DNA from: Oscillospiraceae bacterium | GTDB lineage: Bacteria; Bacillota; Clostridia; Saccharofermentanales; Fastidiosipilaceae | Direction: 5' to 3' | DNA length: 64,000 bases | Assembly: GCA_029983685.1 (NCBI GenBank) | Contig: JASBZA010000008.1 | Span: 9,015-73,014 of the forward strand | Part shown: positions 50,237-59,271 of the stretch, one piece after another | Layout of the letters: every line of letters begins with the position of its first letter | Numbering within the stretch: position 1 is the first letter of the stretch | Position numbers and translations under genes: made by a program | The notes under the pieces: generated by a model | Databases searched by the model: none | What the model saw: only the letters and a program-made list of their open reading frames with translations | What the model was told of the DNA's origin: nothing

Positions 50237-50785
50237 TTGGATCAGACCGTACAAAATTATAAGATTTCGTATATTCAGAAGCTCGCCTTGGCCGGACTTC
50301 TCATCGCCCTGAATCTTGTTTTATCGAGATTTTTGGCCGTTTATGTGGGTTCTTCCAGGTTCAGTTTAGCCCTGGTGCCCATCCACTTCGGAGGCTATCT
50401 TTTAGGACCTATCTGGGGTCTGGCTTTGGCCGGTGTCAGTGACCTTTTGGGTATCTTCATTAATACCGGCGGACTCATGCCTCATGTGGGTATTACTTTA
50501 ACTTTTGCTCTGAGAGGTCTTTTAGCCGGTTTAGTCTCCACTTACCCGACCCGAAAACTCAATATGAGTCGGATTTCTCTTACGATTGCACTCGATACGC
50601 TGATTTGTTCCTTGGGACTTATGAGTTTGTGGATGAGCCAATTAAAGCATCTTCCTTATCAAGTTGTTCTTTTGTCCAGACTGCCCGTGGCGCTGATTCA
50701 AGCAGCAGTTCTGGTTTTGGCCGAGGGACTATTGATGAGAGGTTTGGATAAGGTCATTAAGTGGCCTGACAACATGAGAGATTAG
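50237..50785 (+). CDS. ECF transporter S component, folate type (FolT-like)
   Basis: 182 residues with five to six hydrophobic helices. LALAGLLIALNLVLSRFLAVYVGSSRFSLALVPIHFGGYLLGPIWGLALAGVSDLLGIF is the pattern of the folate-family S components. It binds the vitamin in the membrane and needs a shared ECF T/A1/A2 module, not in this window. TTG start with GAGG. It marks the return to normal base composition after the accessory stretch. leuS follows after 47 bases. Confidence 0.8.
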   Translation: MDQTVQNYKISYIQKLALAGLLIALNLVLSRFLAVYVGSSRFSLALVPIHFGGYLLGPIWGLALAGVSDLLGIFINTGGLMPHVGITLTFALRGLLAGLVSTYPTRKLNMSRISLTIALDTLICSLGLMSLWMSQLKHLPYQVVLLSRLPVALIQAAVLVLAEGLLMRGLDKVIKWPDNMRD

Positions 50786-50832
50786 ACACCAAGCATTTTG
50801 CTCACATATAAAAGATTGGAAAAGGTACGCAT

Positions 50833-53241
50833 ATGTCAGATTATAATTTCAAGGCAGTTGAGAAAAAATGGCAACAGTTTTGGGAAGAAAATAAGACCTT
50901 CCGGACGGAGGATTATTCGGATAAGCCCAAGTATTACTGTCTGGTCGAGTTCCCCTATCCGTCCGGCCAGGGCCTTCACGTAGGCCACCCCAGGTCCTAC
51001 ACCGCTTTGGATCTGGTCGCCAGGAAGAAGCGTCTCGAAGGCTACAACGTTCTTTATCCTATGGGTTGGGACGCATTTGGTCTGCCGACTGAAAACTATG
51101 CCATCCAGCATAATATTCATCCGGCCAAAGTCACGCGTGACAATGTTGCCCACTTTAAGAAACAACTCCAATCTTTAGGTTATTCATTCGATTGGGATCG
51201 TGAGATTAATACAACCGATCCGAATTATTATAAATGGACTCAGTGGATTTTCCTTCAGCTCTTTAAACGCGGCTTGGCCTATAAGCAAAAGATGACCGTT
51301 AACTGGTGCCCGTCCTGCAAGGTTGGTTTGGCCAACGAAGAAGTGGTGGACGGCGCCTGCGAGCGTTGCGGCACTGCTGTTGAACACAGACAAAAAGAGC
51401 AGTGGATGCTAAAAATCACAGCCTATGCCGACCGTCTGATTGATGACTTGGATGATTTGGACTTTATCGACAGAGTCAAGACCCAGCAGAAAAACTGGAT
51501 AGGCAGGTCCCATGGAGCCGTGGTAGCTTTTAAGACGACGACCGACCAGACGATTCAGATTTACACGACTAGACCCGATACGCTTTTCGGCGCAACCTAT
51601 ATGGTTCTGTCCCCTGAGCATGCTTATCTTCATGACTGGAAAGCGATTCTTAAAAATGTCAAAGAAGTCGAAGACTATCAGGCTTTTGCCAAGCAGAAAT
51701 CAGACTTCGAAAGAACCGAACTGAATAAGGAGAAGACCGGTGTCCGCTTGGACGGCGTCGAAGCCATCAATCCCGCTACCGGCAAGACCATCCCGATTTT
51801 TATTTCGGACTATGTCCTGGCCACTTACGGTACCGGCGCTATTATGGCGGTTCCGGGCCATGACGACAGAGACTATGCCTTTGCTGAGAAATTCGACCTC
51901 CCTATTGTAGAAGTTGTGGCAGGCGGTGACCTGAGCCAGGCGGCCTTCACAGATATTGCGGAAGGAACCATGATTAATTCCGACTTCCTGAACGGTCTTT
52001 CCGTTTCCGATGCTATCGAAACCATGTTGAAGTGGTTGGAAGATAAGGGTATCGGCAAAAAGCAAACCAATTTTAAATTGAGAGACTGGGTTTTCTCTCG
52101 CCAGCGCTATTGGGGAGAGCCCATTCCCGTGGTCCATTGTGACAAGTGCGGTTATGTCCCCTTGCCGGAAGACCAGCTGCCCCTGGTTCTGCCCGAGGTA
52201 GAATCCTTTACGCCGTCCGATGACGGTCAGTCGCCTTTGGCCAAAGCCACCGACTGGGTCCATACGACTTGCCCTAAGTGCGGCGGTCCTGCCATGCGCG
52301 AGACCGACACCATGCCGCAGTGGGCCGGATCTTCCTGGTACTTCATGCGCTTTATCGATCCTCATAATGACGTAGCTTTGGCCGACTTCGACAAGCTGAA
52401 GTATTGGCTTCCTATAGATTGGTATAACGGCGGAATGGAGCACACAACCCTGCATTTACTCTATTCTAGATTCTGGTATAAGTTCCTTTATGATTTAGGA
52501 GTTGCTCCAACTAAAGAGCCCTATCAGAAACGTACCTCACACGGAATGATTCTGGGTGAGAACGGAGAGAAGATGAGTAAGTCCAGAGGAAACGTGGTCA
52601 ATCCGGATGATATTATTGATATTTACGGTGCGGATACGTTGAGACTTTATGAGGTTTTTATCGGAGACTTCGAAAAGGTTGCTACTTGGAACACTCAATC
52701 TATTAAGGGATCTAAACGTTTCTTGGATAGGCTCTGGGTCCTGCAAGATATGATTAAGCCCGGAGATAGTTATTCGACTAAACATGAAACGCTCATGCAT
52801 CAAACAATTAAGAAAGTAGGGTCGGACATTGATGAGCTCAAGGGTAATACTGCTATTGCCCAGCTCATGACCTTGCTAAATCAATTCTACGAAACGAGAG
52901 AGTTGAACGAAGCGGAGTTTAAGACTTTCCTCATTCTGGTAAATCCCTTTTGCCCCCATATTACAGAAGAGCTTTGGGAGAGGAGAGGCTATGAAGGTCA
53001 TATTTCAGATCAGCAGTGGCCCCAGTATGAAGAAGCCAAAACTATTGAAGAAACGGTAGAGATTGCGGTCCAGGTAAACGGTAAGGTGAGAGGCCGAGTA
53101 GTGATTGCTATCGATATGGAAAAAGATCAGGTTCTGGCTTTGGCCAAAGAAGACGAAAGTGTTAAACGTAACATCGAAGGTAAGTCCATTGTAAAGGAGA
53201 TTTATATCCCCGGCAGGCTGGTTAACATCGTGGTCAAGTAG
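50833..53241 (+). CDS. leuS: Leucine-tRNA ligase
   Basis: 802 residues. Class I signatures are EFPYPSGQGLHVGHPRSY (HIGH form) and MSKSRGN (KMSKS) with the LeuS-type zinc-like CPSCKVGLANEEV/CERCG and CDKCGYV/CPKCGGP pairs. The CP1 editing domain contains TTRPDTLFGATYMVL and the conserved GHDDRDYAFA. It charges tRNA-Leu. No T-box is seen in the 47 bases before it; it may be read from the FolT-like gene's promoter. Good length for the bacterial type. Confidence 0.96.
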   Translation: MSDYNFKAVEKKWQQFWEENKTFRTEDYSDKPKYYCLVEFPYPSGQGLHVGHPRSYTALDLVARKKRLEGYNVLYPMGWDAFGLPTENYAIQHNIHPAKVTRDNVAHFKKQLQSLGYSFDWDREINTTDPNYYKWTQWIFLQLFKRGLAYKQKMTVNWCPSCKVGLANEEVVDGACERCGTAVEHRQKEQWMLKITAYADRLIDDLDDLDFIDRVKTQQKNWIGRSHGAVVAFKTTTDQTIQIYTTRPDTLFGATYMVLSPEHAYLHDWKAILKNVKEVEDYQAFAKQKSDFERTELNKEKTGVRLDGVEAINPATGKTIPIFISDYVLATYGTGAIMAVPGHDDRDYAFAEKFDLPIVEVVAGGDLSQAAFTDIAEGTMINSDFLNGLSVSDAIETMLKWLEDKGIGKKQTNFKLRDWVFSRQRYWGEPIPVVHCDKCGYVPLPEDQLPLVLPEVESFTPSDDGQSPLAKATDWVHTTCPKCGGPAMRETDTMPQWAGSSWYFMRFIDPHNDVALADFDKLKYWLPIDWYNGGMEHTTLHLLYSRFWYKFLYDLGVAPTKEPYQKRTSHGMILGENGEKMSKSRGNVVNPDDIIDIYGADTLRLYEVFIGDFEKVATWNTQSIKGSKRFLDRLWVLQDMIKPGDSYSTKHETLMHQTIKKVGSDIDELKGNTAIAQLMTLLNQFYETRELNEAEFKTFLILVNPFCPHITEELWERRGYEGHISDQQWPQYEEAKTIEETVEIAVQVNGKVRGRVVIAIDMEKDQVLALAKEDESVKRNIEGKSIVKEIYIPGRLVNIVVK

Positions 53242-53355
53242 GGGCCTCATGGCGTTTGATTTGCGACCGAAAGCGAATTTACTTATAATAAGCTATCAGA
53301 ACAACATGTAAGTGTTGGGAAAGTCTATCCTTAATGTGAGACGAGGAGAACGAGT

Positions 53356-53724
53356 ATGAGAAAGAAAATCGGAAGAAAAATTTACGACACAGATAAGAGC
53401 GACTACATTGGCCGTAATAGTGAAGGTCTTTACGGCGATCCCACCGGATTCGAAGAGTTCATGTACAAGAAGGGTCAAGCAGACTTTTTCCTTCTCGTAT
53501 CGGGCGGTCCCGAATCCCAGTATCCTACCGAAGACATCCTACCCTTATCCGTTGAAGATGCGGAAGAGTGGATTGGCCGTGTCTTAGGTGCGGAAGCAGT
53601 GGCTGAATTCGTCACCGATAAGGACAGAAATCCTGCTCCGGCTAAGAAAGCCGCTAGAAAAACTACGACGAGCAAAAAAACATCTTCAAAGAAGGCCAAG
53701 GAAAGCAAATCTCAGAAGAAGTAA
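53356..53724 (+). CDS. Small protein with lysine-rich C-terminal tail
   Basis: 122 residues. The first about 90 form a compact domain (GRKIYDTDKSDYIGR, then FFLLVSGGPESQY and EEWIGRVLG), resembling small conserved Bacillota proteins that begin RK-x-I-x-G-x-x-YDT and end in a P-L-x-x-x-x-A-x-x-W-x motif; their role is unknown. The last 32 residues are Lys/Ala/Ser/Thr (KKAARKTTTSKKTSSKK), like histone-H1-type or ribosome-binding tails. AGACGAGGAG ribosome site; terminator follows. Confidence 0.6.
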   Translation: MRKKIGRKIYDTDKSDYIGRNSEGLYGDPTGFEEFMYKKGQADFFLLVSGGPESQYPTEDILPLSVEDAEEWIGRVLGAEAVAEFVTDKDRNPAPAKKAARKTTTSKKTSSKKAKESKSQKK

Positions 53725-53751
53725 TTCTTCACTAAAATTAGCAAATTATTT

Positions 53752-53782
53752 AAACCTCCTGACGTAAATCGGGAGGTTTTTT
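53752..53782 (+). terminator. Terminator after the lysine-tailed protein
   Basis: AAACCTCC / GGGAGGTTT with an 11-base loop and six Ts. Confidence 0.85.
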
Positions 53783-53851
53783 CTATAGTTTTTAACTTTC
53801 ATGTGCTAGGCTAATAGAGTGAGAATTTTTAGACTAGAAAGATAAAACCTT

Positions 53852-54694
53852 ATGGATGAAGCAATAAAAACGCTCTATATTTCGGACCTAGACGGAACCC
53901 TCCTGAATCCCGAGGCCCTTCTGAGTCAATCGTCAGCCGAGCGATTGAACGAACTCTTGGCTAAGGGCCTGGTCTTTTCGGTAGCAACGGCGAGAACGGC
54001 TGCGACGGCGGCCGACTTGGTCAAGCCTTTGAACCTGAGTCTCCCCATTATCTTAATGAACGGTGTGGCCGTTTACGATACCAAGACAAAGACCTATGTT
54101 AAAGAGCATCCCATGACCAGAGAGACAGTCCAAGAGGTGTTTAAGATTTTAGAAAAGTTTAATACGCCGGGTTTTGTTTATTCCATCGTTGACCATAAAC
54201 TCATGTGCTATGAACCGCCTAAGTTAAACGCCCGCATGGCCGCCTTTATGGAAGAACGTAAAAGAGACTACGGCAAAGTTTTTACGCCCATCAGCTCTTA
54301 TGATGCGACCAAAGATAAGGATGTTATTTATTTTACCGTGATTGACGAGGAGAAGGCTTTGGCCAAAACCTACGAGGCAGTTCGTAAGCTCCCGGACGTT
54401 AACGCACTTTTCTACGAAGATATCTATAATGACGGCTATTTTCTGGAAATCTATGCCAAAGGCGTATCCAAGGGCCAGGCGGCTCTCTGGCTCAAGCAAG
54501 AAGCCCGTGCCGATCGTCTGGCGGTCTTCGGAGATAATTTAAATGACCTTCCCATGATGGAAGTAGCCGACTTTTCCTATGCTACAGCCAATGCCAAAGT
54601 TAAGGTGAAAGAGATGGCGGACCTGGTCATCGGACCCAACAGTGAAGATTCGGTTGTAGATGTCTTGGAAGAGGCCATGCCTTTTGGTTCTTGA
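53852..54694 (+). CDS. HAD-family phosphatase (Cof type)
   Basis: 280 residues. SDLDGTLLN (Asp12, Asp14), SVATARTAATA (motif II Thr/Ser region), MNGVAVYD, then KGQAALWLKQE (motif III Lys) and FGDNLNDLPMMEVA (motif IV). These are the Cof-type C2-cap HAD hydrolases, which remove phosphate from sugars and cofactors. Substrate not predictable. No strong ribosome site (AGAAAGAT). Confidence 0.88.
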   Translation: MDEAIKTLYISDLDGTLLNPEALLSQSSAERLNELLAKGLVFSVATARTAATAADLVKPLNLSLPIILMNGVAVYDTKTKTYVKEHPMTRETVQEVFKILEKFNTPGFVYSIVDHKLMCYEPPKLNARMAAFMEERKRDYGKVFTPISSYDATKDKDVIYFTVIDEEKALAKTYEAVRKLPDVNALFYEDIYNDGYFLEIYAKGVSKGQAALWLKQEARADRLAVFGDNLNDLPMMEVADFSYATANAKVKVKEMADLVIGPNSEDSVVDVLEEAMPFGS

Positions 54695-54760
54695 GAAAGA
54701 ATGTTGTATTATTAATAGAAGATTTTAGGCCATGTTTTGGCATTAGAAGGATTCGATATT

Positions 54761-55690
54761 ATGGCAATTATTGACTTGAAGGATGCACTTACCCGAGGCC
54801 AAAGAACCAAGGGTTCGGTTTGTATTACCCAGACGCCCCAGGTGAGGAGCGGCAAGAAAAACGACTTTATGGTCGGCCGCTTTGTGAATCAGGACCAGGA
54901 CGTGGAGTTTAAGATTTGGGACGAATATATTTACGGTCAGGTTCTGGAATACGGCACAGGCGTCTACCAGGCCGATGTGGAAGGATCCGAATTTAACGGC
55001 CAGCAATACCTGACTGTCCACCGGATTGAGCCCGAATTAGATCCTGCTATTAAGAAAGAAGATTTCCTGGAGAAGGTGCCTTCCGACAATATTATGCTGA
55101 TGTGGAAGGAGATTCGTAAGCAGTTGACTGCTCTGGGTGTCAAGCAGGAGTGCTGGAACCTTATCGATGCCATTATTAACGCTCCCGAATTAGAAGGACG
55201 CTTTATGACCGAGGGTGCGGCCGTGTCCCACCATGATAGTCTCATCGGCGGCCTGGTCCACCATACGCTGAAGATGCTCCGTATCCTCATCACTTTGGTC
55301 AAAAACAACGATTATTTAAAAGACCACGTGGATCTTTTGACCATGGGTGTCTTTCTGCACGATATCGGTAAAGTTTTCGAATATAATGAACTTGAAATGG
55401 GCCCTTACTGGTACGCCAACCACCGCGTCCGGGGCATTGAATATGTGTCGAAGTTTAAGGATGACATCATTGCGGCTTATAACGAGGCTTTTTATCGTCA
55501 ACTCCAGTCCATCATCATCGGTCACCACGGAGAGTTCGGCGACAGACCTACGACCGTGGCTGCAGGAATCGTCCATTACATCGACACCGTTGAGAGCCAG
55601 GTTACCGAACTCATCGATTTGGAGAAGAAGTCTTCGGACAAGAAGATTTATATTCGCGATTGGGGTTATTTGGCAGGCCTGGATTACTGA
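54761..55690 (+). CDS. 3'-5' exoribonuclease, YhaM-like (OB + HD)
   Basis: 309 residues from the ATG at 54761 (AAGGA 9 bases before); the upstream TTG at 54737 is not needed. An N-terminal OB-fold (10-95) is followed by an HD domain: HHDSLIGGLVHHTLKM, then FLHDIGKV (His200-Asp201), and HHGEFGD. Length and order match YhaM (about 314 residues), a 3'-5' exonuclease that trims RNA and DNA. Followed 11 bases later by the zinc peptidase gene. Confidence 0.88.
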   Translation: MAIIDLKDALTRGQRTKGSVCITQTPQVRSGKKNDFMVGRFVNQDQDVEFKIWDEYIYGQVLEYGTGVYQADVEGSEFNGQQYLTVHRIEPELDPAIKKEDFLEKVPSDNIMLMWKEIRKQLTALGVKQECWNLIDAIINAPELEGRFMTEGAAVSHHDSLIGGLVHHTLKMLRILITLVKNNDYLKDHVDLLTMGVFLHDIGKVFEYNELEMGPYWYANHRVRGIEYVSKFKDDIIAAYNEAFYRQLQSIIIGHHGEFGDRPTTVAAGIVHYIDTVESQVTELIDLEKKSSDKKIYIRDWGYLAGLDY

Positions 55691-55701
55691 GGAGGTAGCG
55701 T

Positions 55702-56403
55702 ATGTCCCCTTGGATTCTTCTTTATGATGCAACCTATATTTTCGTTATCCTGGGTTCCATCGTCGTCATTATGGCATCCGCCTATATGCAGTCGGTCTAT
55801 AGAACTTATAGCCGGATTCCCAGCCAGAGAGGCCTCACCGGCGATGATGTTGCCAACATGATCCTGCGTTACGGAGGCGTACACGATGTGAGGATTCAGT
55901 CAGTGGCGGGCCAATTGACAGACCACTATAATCCCAGGGATAAGACCTTGAATCTGTCGCAGGCGTCCAGAAAGCGCTCCAGCCTGGCCGATTTAGGCGT
56001 GGCGGCTCACGAATGCGGGCATGCTCTCCAGCATAATCAACAATATTTTCCTTTGCAGATTCGTAATTTCATGGTGCCCATTACGAATATAGGAGCGAAG
56101 CTTAGTTGGCCTATTATCCTGGTTGGTATGTTCATGGGTTTTAACAGGAATATAATGAATGTGGGTATCTTTCTTTTTGCACTGGTTTTTATCTTCCAGC
56201 TCATGACCTTGCCCGTAGAATTTAATGCCTCTTCCCGAGCTATTAAAGCTCTAGAAAGTTATGATGTTTTGAGTCCGCAAGAGCTTAATGGGACCCGTAA
56301 GGTCTTAAGAGCCGCTGCTCTGACTTATGTTGCCTCTGCAGCCGCTACTTTCCTCCAGCTGTTCCGTCTCATCCTTTTGACTAACCGGAACAATCACGAT
56401 TAA
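55702..56403 (+). CDS. Membrane zinc metallopeptidase (YugP-like)
   Basis: 233 residues. Membrane segment at 11-29; then NLSQASRKRSSLADLGVAAHECGHALQH with HECGH (His103, Glu104, His107), two further hydrophobic helices (about 130-172) and FNASSRAIKAL, a third-ligand region typical of the YugP family (Zn_peptidase_2). Function unknown in Bacillota. GAGGAGG ribosome site. Confidence 0.88.
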   Translation: MSPWILLYDATYIFVILGSIVVIMASAYMQSVYRTYSRIPSQRGLTGDDVANMILRYGGVHDVRIQSVAGQLTDHYNPRDKTLNLSQASRKRSSLADLGVAAHECGHALQHNQQYFPLQIRNFMVPITNIGAKLSWPIILVGMFMGFNRNIMNVGIFLFALVFIFQLMTLPVEFNASSRAIKALESYDVLSPQELNGTRKVLRAAALTYVASAAATFLQLFRLILLTNRNNHD

Positions 56404-56431
56404 TGCCGGCTTTCTGAGAAACGCCTTTGTG

Positions 56432-56974
56432 ATGGAGTCCAAGCGATTATTTTTAGCCATACCCTGTTCGGAGGAGACCGGTCTTGTGTTGAGGCAAAAT
56501 GCGCTCATCCTTAAGACATTTGGCCGGGGCCGTTTGATGCGAGAAGAGACCTACCATGTAACCATGGTCTTTATAGGGGAGACCGACCGTTTATCGGATG
56601 TAGAAGAAAGTCTTAAAGAATTGGTCATACCTAAGTTTTCGCTGGCCTTTACCGGTCCGGGGTATTTTAAGGGAGCTAAAGGCCTTATGGTTTATCAGGG
56701 GGTTAAGAAGTCTGAGATTTTGCAAGAGACTTTTAACAGCCTAATCTGTAGCCTGGATAAAAGGACATTCTCGAACTTGCCGTCGGGCTATACACCGCAT
56801 GTGACCTTGGCTAGGCGTTATGTTCCGGACGAAAAAGACCTTTGGCTAGAAAAAGCCCGTGAAAGTTTCATCCGTCCTAAACCGCAGCCGGTGGACCGTA
56901 TCTATCTTTACGAATCCAAACTTAGCGCTCAAGGACCGACTTATATTCCTTTGGCCTATCAGACCTTAGCTTAA
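56432..56974 (+). CDS. thpR: RNA 2',3'-cyclic phosphodiesterase (ThpR)
   Basis: 180 residues. Two HxTx motifs, HVTMVFIGET near 42 and HVTLARR near 123, as in the 2H phosphoesterases (LigT/ThpR). The GTG at 56429 directly ahead of the ATG could also start translation. RLFLAIPCSEE is the usual beginning. It hydrolyses 2',3'-cyclic phosphate ends of RNA. The 3' end is 10 bases from the convergent methyltransferase gene. Confidence 0.85.
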   Translation: MESKRLFLAIPCSEETGLVLRQNALILKTFGRGRLMREETYHVTMVFIGETDRLSDVEESLKELVIPKFSLAFTGPGYFKGAKGLMVYQGVKKSEILQETFNSLICSLDKRTFSNLPSGYTPHVTLARRYVPDEKDLWLEKARESFIRPKPQPVDRIYLYESKLSAQGPTYIPLAYQTLA

Positions 56975-56984
56975 GCATTCAATC

Positions 56985-58211
56985 TTAGGCTTTTTCTTTG
57001 TCTATATATTTCTCTCTGAAGTATTGGTAGAGGGTCGTTTTTAGCATACCGTTATAAAGTTTTCGTCTCTTGTCGGCTTTTCGACCCGTATCTTCTTCGA
57101 AATCCGCCATGGTGATAACACTCAGGCGTGTACCGGGCTTGGTAAAATGGCCGTCCGGATAAAAGGCCAACCGGCCCAGAGCTTGATTAATCCTACGGAC
57201 GTCTTCCGGCTCGGCCATACGCTCGCCGTAAGGAGGATTGGCCACGAAGAGGATCTTTTCGGCCTGATAGGTCTTCTGAATCCTTTTGGAATCCAGCTCG
57301 AACAAGTCCCGCATTGAAAAATCAATGAGCTTTTCCACGCCGGCCCTTCTGGCGTTCTCGCGAGCGACTTTTATATTTCGGGCATTGATATCGGAACCGG
57401 CCAAAAGCACTTCACCGATACTGTCCGGATCCTCCTCGGCCAAAGCTTCAGCCCTGATTTCATCAAAGGCGGTCTTATCCAAAAAAGGCCAGTTTTCACC
57501 CGAAAAAGACCTTTTAGTGCCCGGAAGAATATTGGCCATTTCCATGGCGGCTTCAATTAGAAAAGTACCGGATCCGCAACAAGGATCGTAGAGGAGCTCT
57601 CCGGAAAAAGGATTATAGTGGCTTAGGTCTAAAATGCCGTAGGCCAAAGTTTCTTTTATGGGGGCCAGGCCGGCTTGAAGTCTGTAAGACCTTTTGTGAA
57701 GACCGGTACCGGTAGTATCTATGGCCAGATGTACCTGGTCGTTTAGTATGGCATAGGAGATTTGGAGTTGAAGATAGGAAGAATCTTCTTCCAGAGAGGA
57801 ATCTTCGTTTAAGCCCCAGGCTCTTTGTAAGGACAAGACGATGCCCTTCTTAATGGTGGACTGAATAGCGGAATTGGCATAGAGCTTGGATTTACGGTTG
57901 TAGCCCTTGACTACGAAGGCGGCCTTCTTGGGAATCCAGCGGGACCAATCCATTTGACGCACTCGGTCAAAGAGTTCGTCAAAGCTTTCAGCCCGGAAGC
58001 TTTCAATCTGCAGTTGGACTCTCTCGGCGGTCCGAAGACCGATATTACATAAGGCGATAGCTTTGGACAGCGAAGCCCGGTCCTGGGCTACATCCACTGT
58101 GACCAGGGCGTTATCTTTATGGACAGCTTCAGCTGCAAAGCCCAAATGTTCCAGTTCTTTCCCTAACACAGACTCTAGACCCATGAGTACGGGCAAGGTG
58201 ATTTTGTACAT
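56985..58211 (-). CDS. THUMP-domain 23S rRNA guanine-N2 methyltransferase (RlmL/YpsC-like)
   Basis: 408 residues. An N-terminal THUMP part (about 60-165, PVLMGLESVLGKEL at the start), then Rossmann MTase motifs YDPCCGSGTFLIEA (208-221) for SAM and FVANPPYGERM (NPPY active site). The length fits the single-domain RlmL-type proteins of Bacillota, without the RlmK half. It probably makes m2G in 23S rRNA. Weak ribosome site (AGGAG). Confidence 0.88.
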   Translation of the reverse strand: MYKITLPVLMGLESVLGKELEHLGFAAEAVHKDNALVTVDVAQDRASLSKAIALCNIGLRTAERVQLQIESFRAESFDELFDRVRQMDWSRWIPKKAAFVVKGYNRKSKLYANSAIQSTIKKGIVLSLQRAWGLNEDSSLEEDSSYLQLQISYAILNDQVHLAIDTTGTGLHKRSYRLQAGLAPIKETLAYGILDLSHYNPFSGELLYDPCCGSGTFLIEAAMEMANILPGTKRSFSGENWPFLDKTAFDEIRAEALAEEDPDSIGEVLLAGSDINARNIKVARENARRAGVEKLIDFSMRDLFELDSKRIQKTYQAEKILFVANPPYGERMAEPEDVRRINQALGRLAFYPDGHFTKPGTRLSVITMADFEEDTGRKADKRRKLYNGMLKTTLYQYFREKYIDKEKA

Positions 58212-58255
58212 TGTATCTTAGCTCCTTCAGCAATTTGCTAGAGTTTCTTATAGAC

Positions 58256-58284
58256 TTACGCAATATTGCCAAGACCACTATAAT
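58256..58284 (+). promoter_or_regulatory. Promoter of ispH-ispG
   Basis: TTACGC (58256-58261), 17-base spacer, TATAAT (58279-58284), 38 bases before the ispH start. Confidence 0.6.
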
Positions 58285-58321
58285 AGTTTTAGCAACTATT
58301 GGAAAGCAAGGGTATCGATAA

Positions 58322-59260
58322 ATGGAGGTCATTTCATTAAAACCCAGAAGTTACTGCAAGGGTGTCGTTTTGGCTATCCGCAAGGCTTTGGAAACGAAGG
58401 CTCAGAACCCGGATAAGACCGTTTCGGTCCTGGGTAAGATTGTCCATAACCAATATGTAGTGGATGCCTTAGAGAAGAAGGGCATTCATACCATAGACCG
58501 GCCGGGACTTAGTCGGGAGGAACTTTTGGACCTGGTCCCGCCGGGCATTGTTATTTTTACTGCCCACGGGATTTCGCAGTCGGTTTACCGCAAGGCGCAA
58601 GTCTTGGGCTTGGAAATTGTTGATGCGACCTGTCCGGAGGTGGCCTTTACACAAAATTTGGTTAAAGAAAAGTTGGCCCAAGGCTACGAGGTTTTATACA
58701 TAGGAAGGAAGGGCCATCCCGAAGCCGTAGGAGTATGCCGGGATAAGCCCGGAGTGCATCTTTTGGAGAATGCAGAGGATGTCTCAGAACTGGCGGCTCA
58801 GGAAGGCGATTTTCAAAACAGACCGATTTTCGTCACCAACCAAACAACCTTGTCGGTTTTAAATATTCAATCTGTTTTTGATGCGATTAAAAATTATTAT
58901 CCCCAAGCCGAGATTATGAACGAGATTTGCCACGCCACCCGTATTCGTCAAGAGGCGGTACAAAAGGCCGGAGACATGGACTTGGATATCCTTTTAGTTA
59001 TGGGAGATCCGTCCTCCAACAATACGAAAATGCTGGCCGATATAGGCCGGAAAGAAGGCATTCCTCAGGTCTACCGGGTAGAATCCGTGGAAGACCTGGA
59101 CTTAAACTGGTTTCATAAAAATAGCAGGGTCGGAGTTACAGCCGGAGCATCGACGCCGCCTTATCTTATTAAGCAACTAGAAGACTATTTAGAACAGGTC
59201 GATCTCGACTGTCCGGGGCCCTTGCCGCAAGTTAACTTGGATCTTTTATTGGAGTTATAG
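58322..59260 (+). CDS. ispH: 4-hydroxy-3-methylbut-2-enyl diphosphate reductase
   Basis: 312 residues. The three cluster cysteines are Cys12 (SYCKGV), Cys104 (DATCPEV) and Cys203 (NEICHATR), with His in IVHNQYV (about 42) and AHGIS (82) and the TNQTTLS block. Last MEP-pathway step, giving IPP and DMAPP. No S1 domain is fused (some Clostridia have ispH-rpsA fusions). ispG follows 12 bases later. Confidence 0.93.
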   Translation: MEVISLKPRSYCKGVVLAIRKALETKAQNPDKTVSVLGKIVHNQYVVDALEKKGIHTIDRPGLSREELLDLVPPGIVIFTAHGISQSVYRKAQVLGLEIVDATCPEVAFTQNLVKEKLAQGYEVLYIGRKGHPEAVGVCRDKPGVHLLENAEDVSELAAQEGDFQNRPIFVTNQTTLSVLNIQSVFDAIKNYYPQAEIMNEICHATRIRQEAVQKAGDMDLDILLVMGDPSSNNTKMLADIGRKEGIPQVYRVESVEDLDLNWFHKNSRVGVTAGASTPPYLIKQLEDYLEQVDLDCPGPLPQVNLDLLLEL

Positions 59261-59271
59261 GAGGAAAACTT

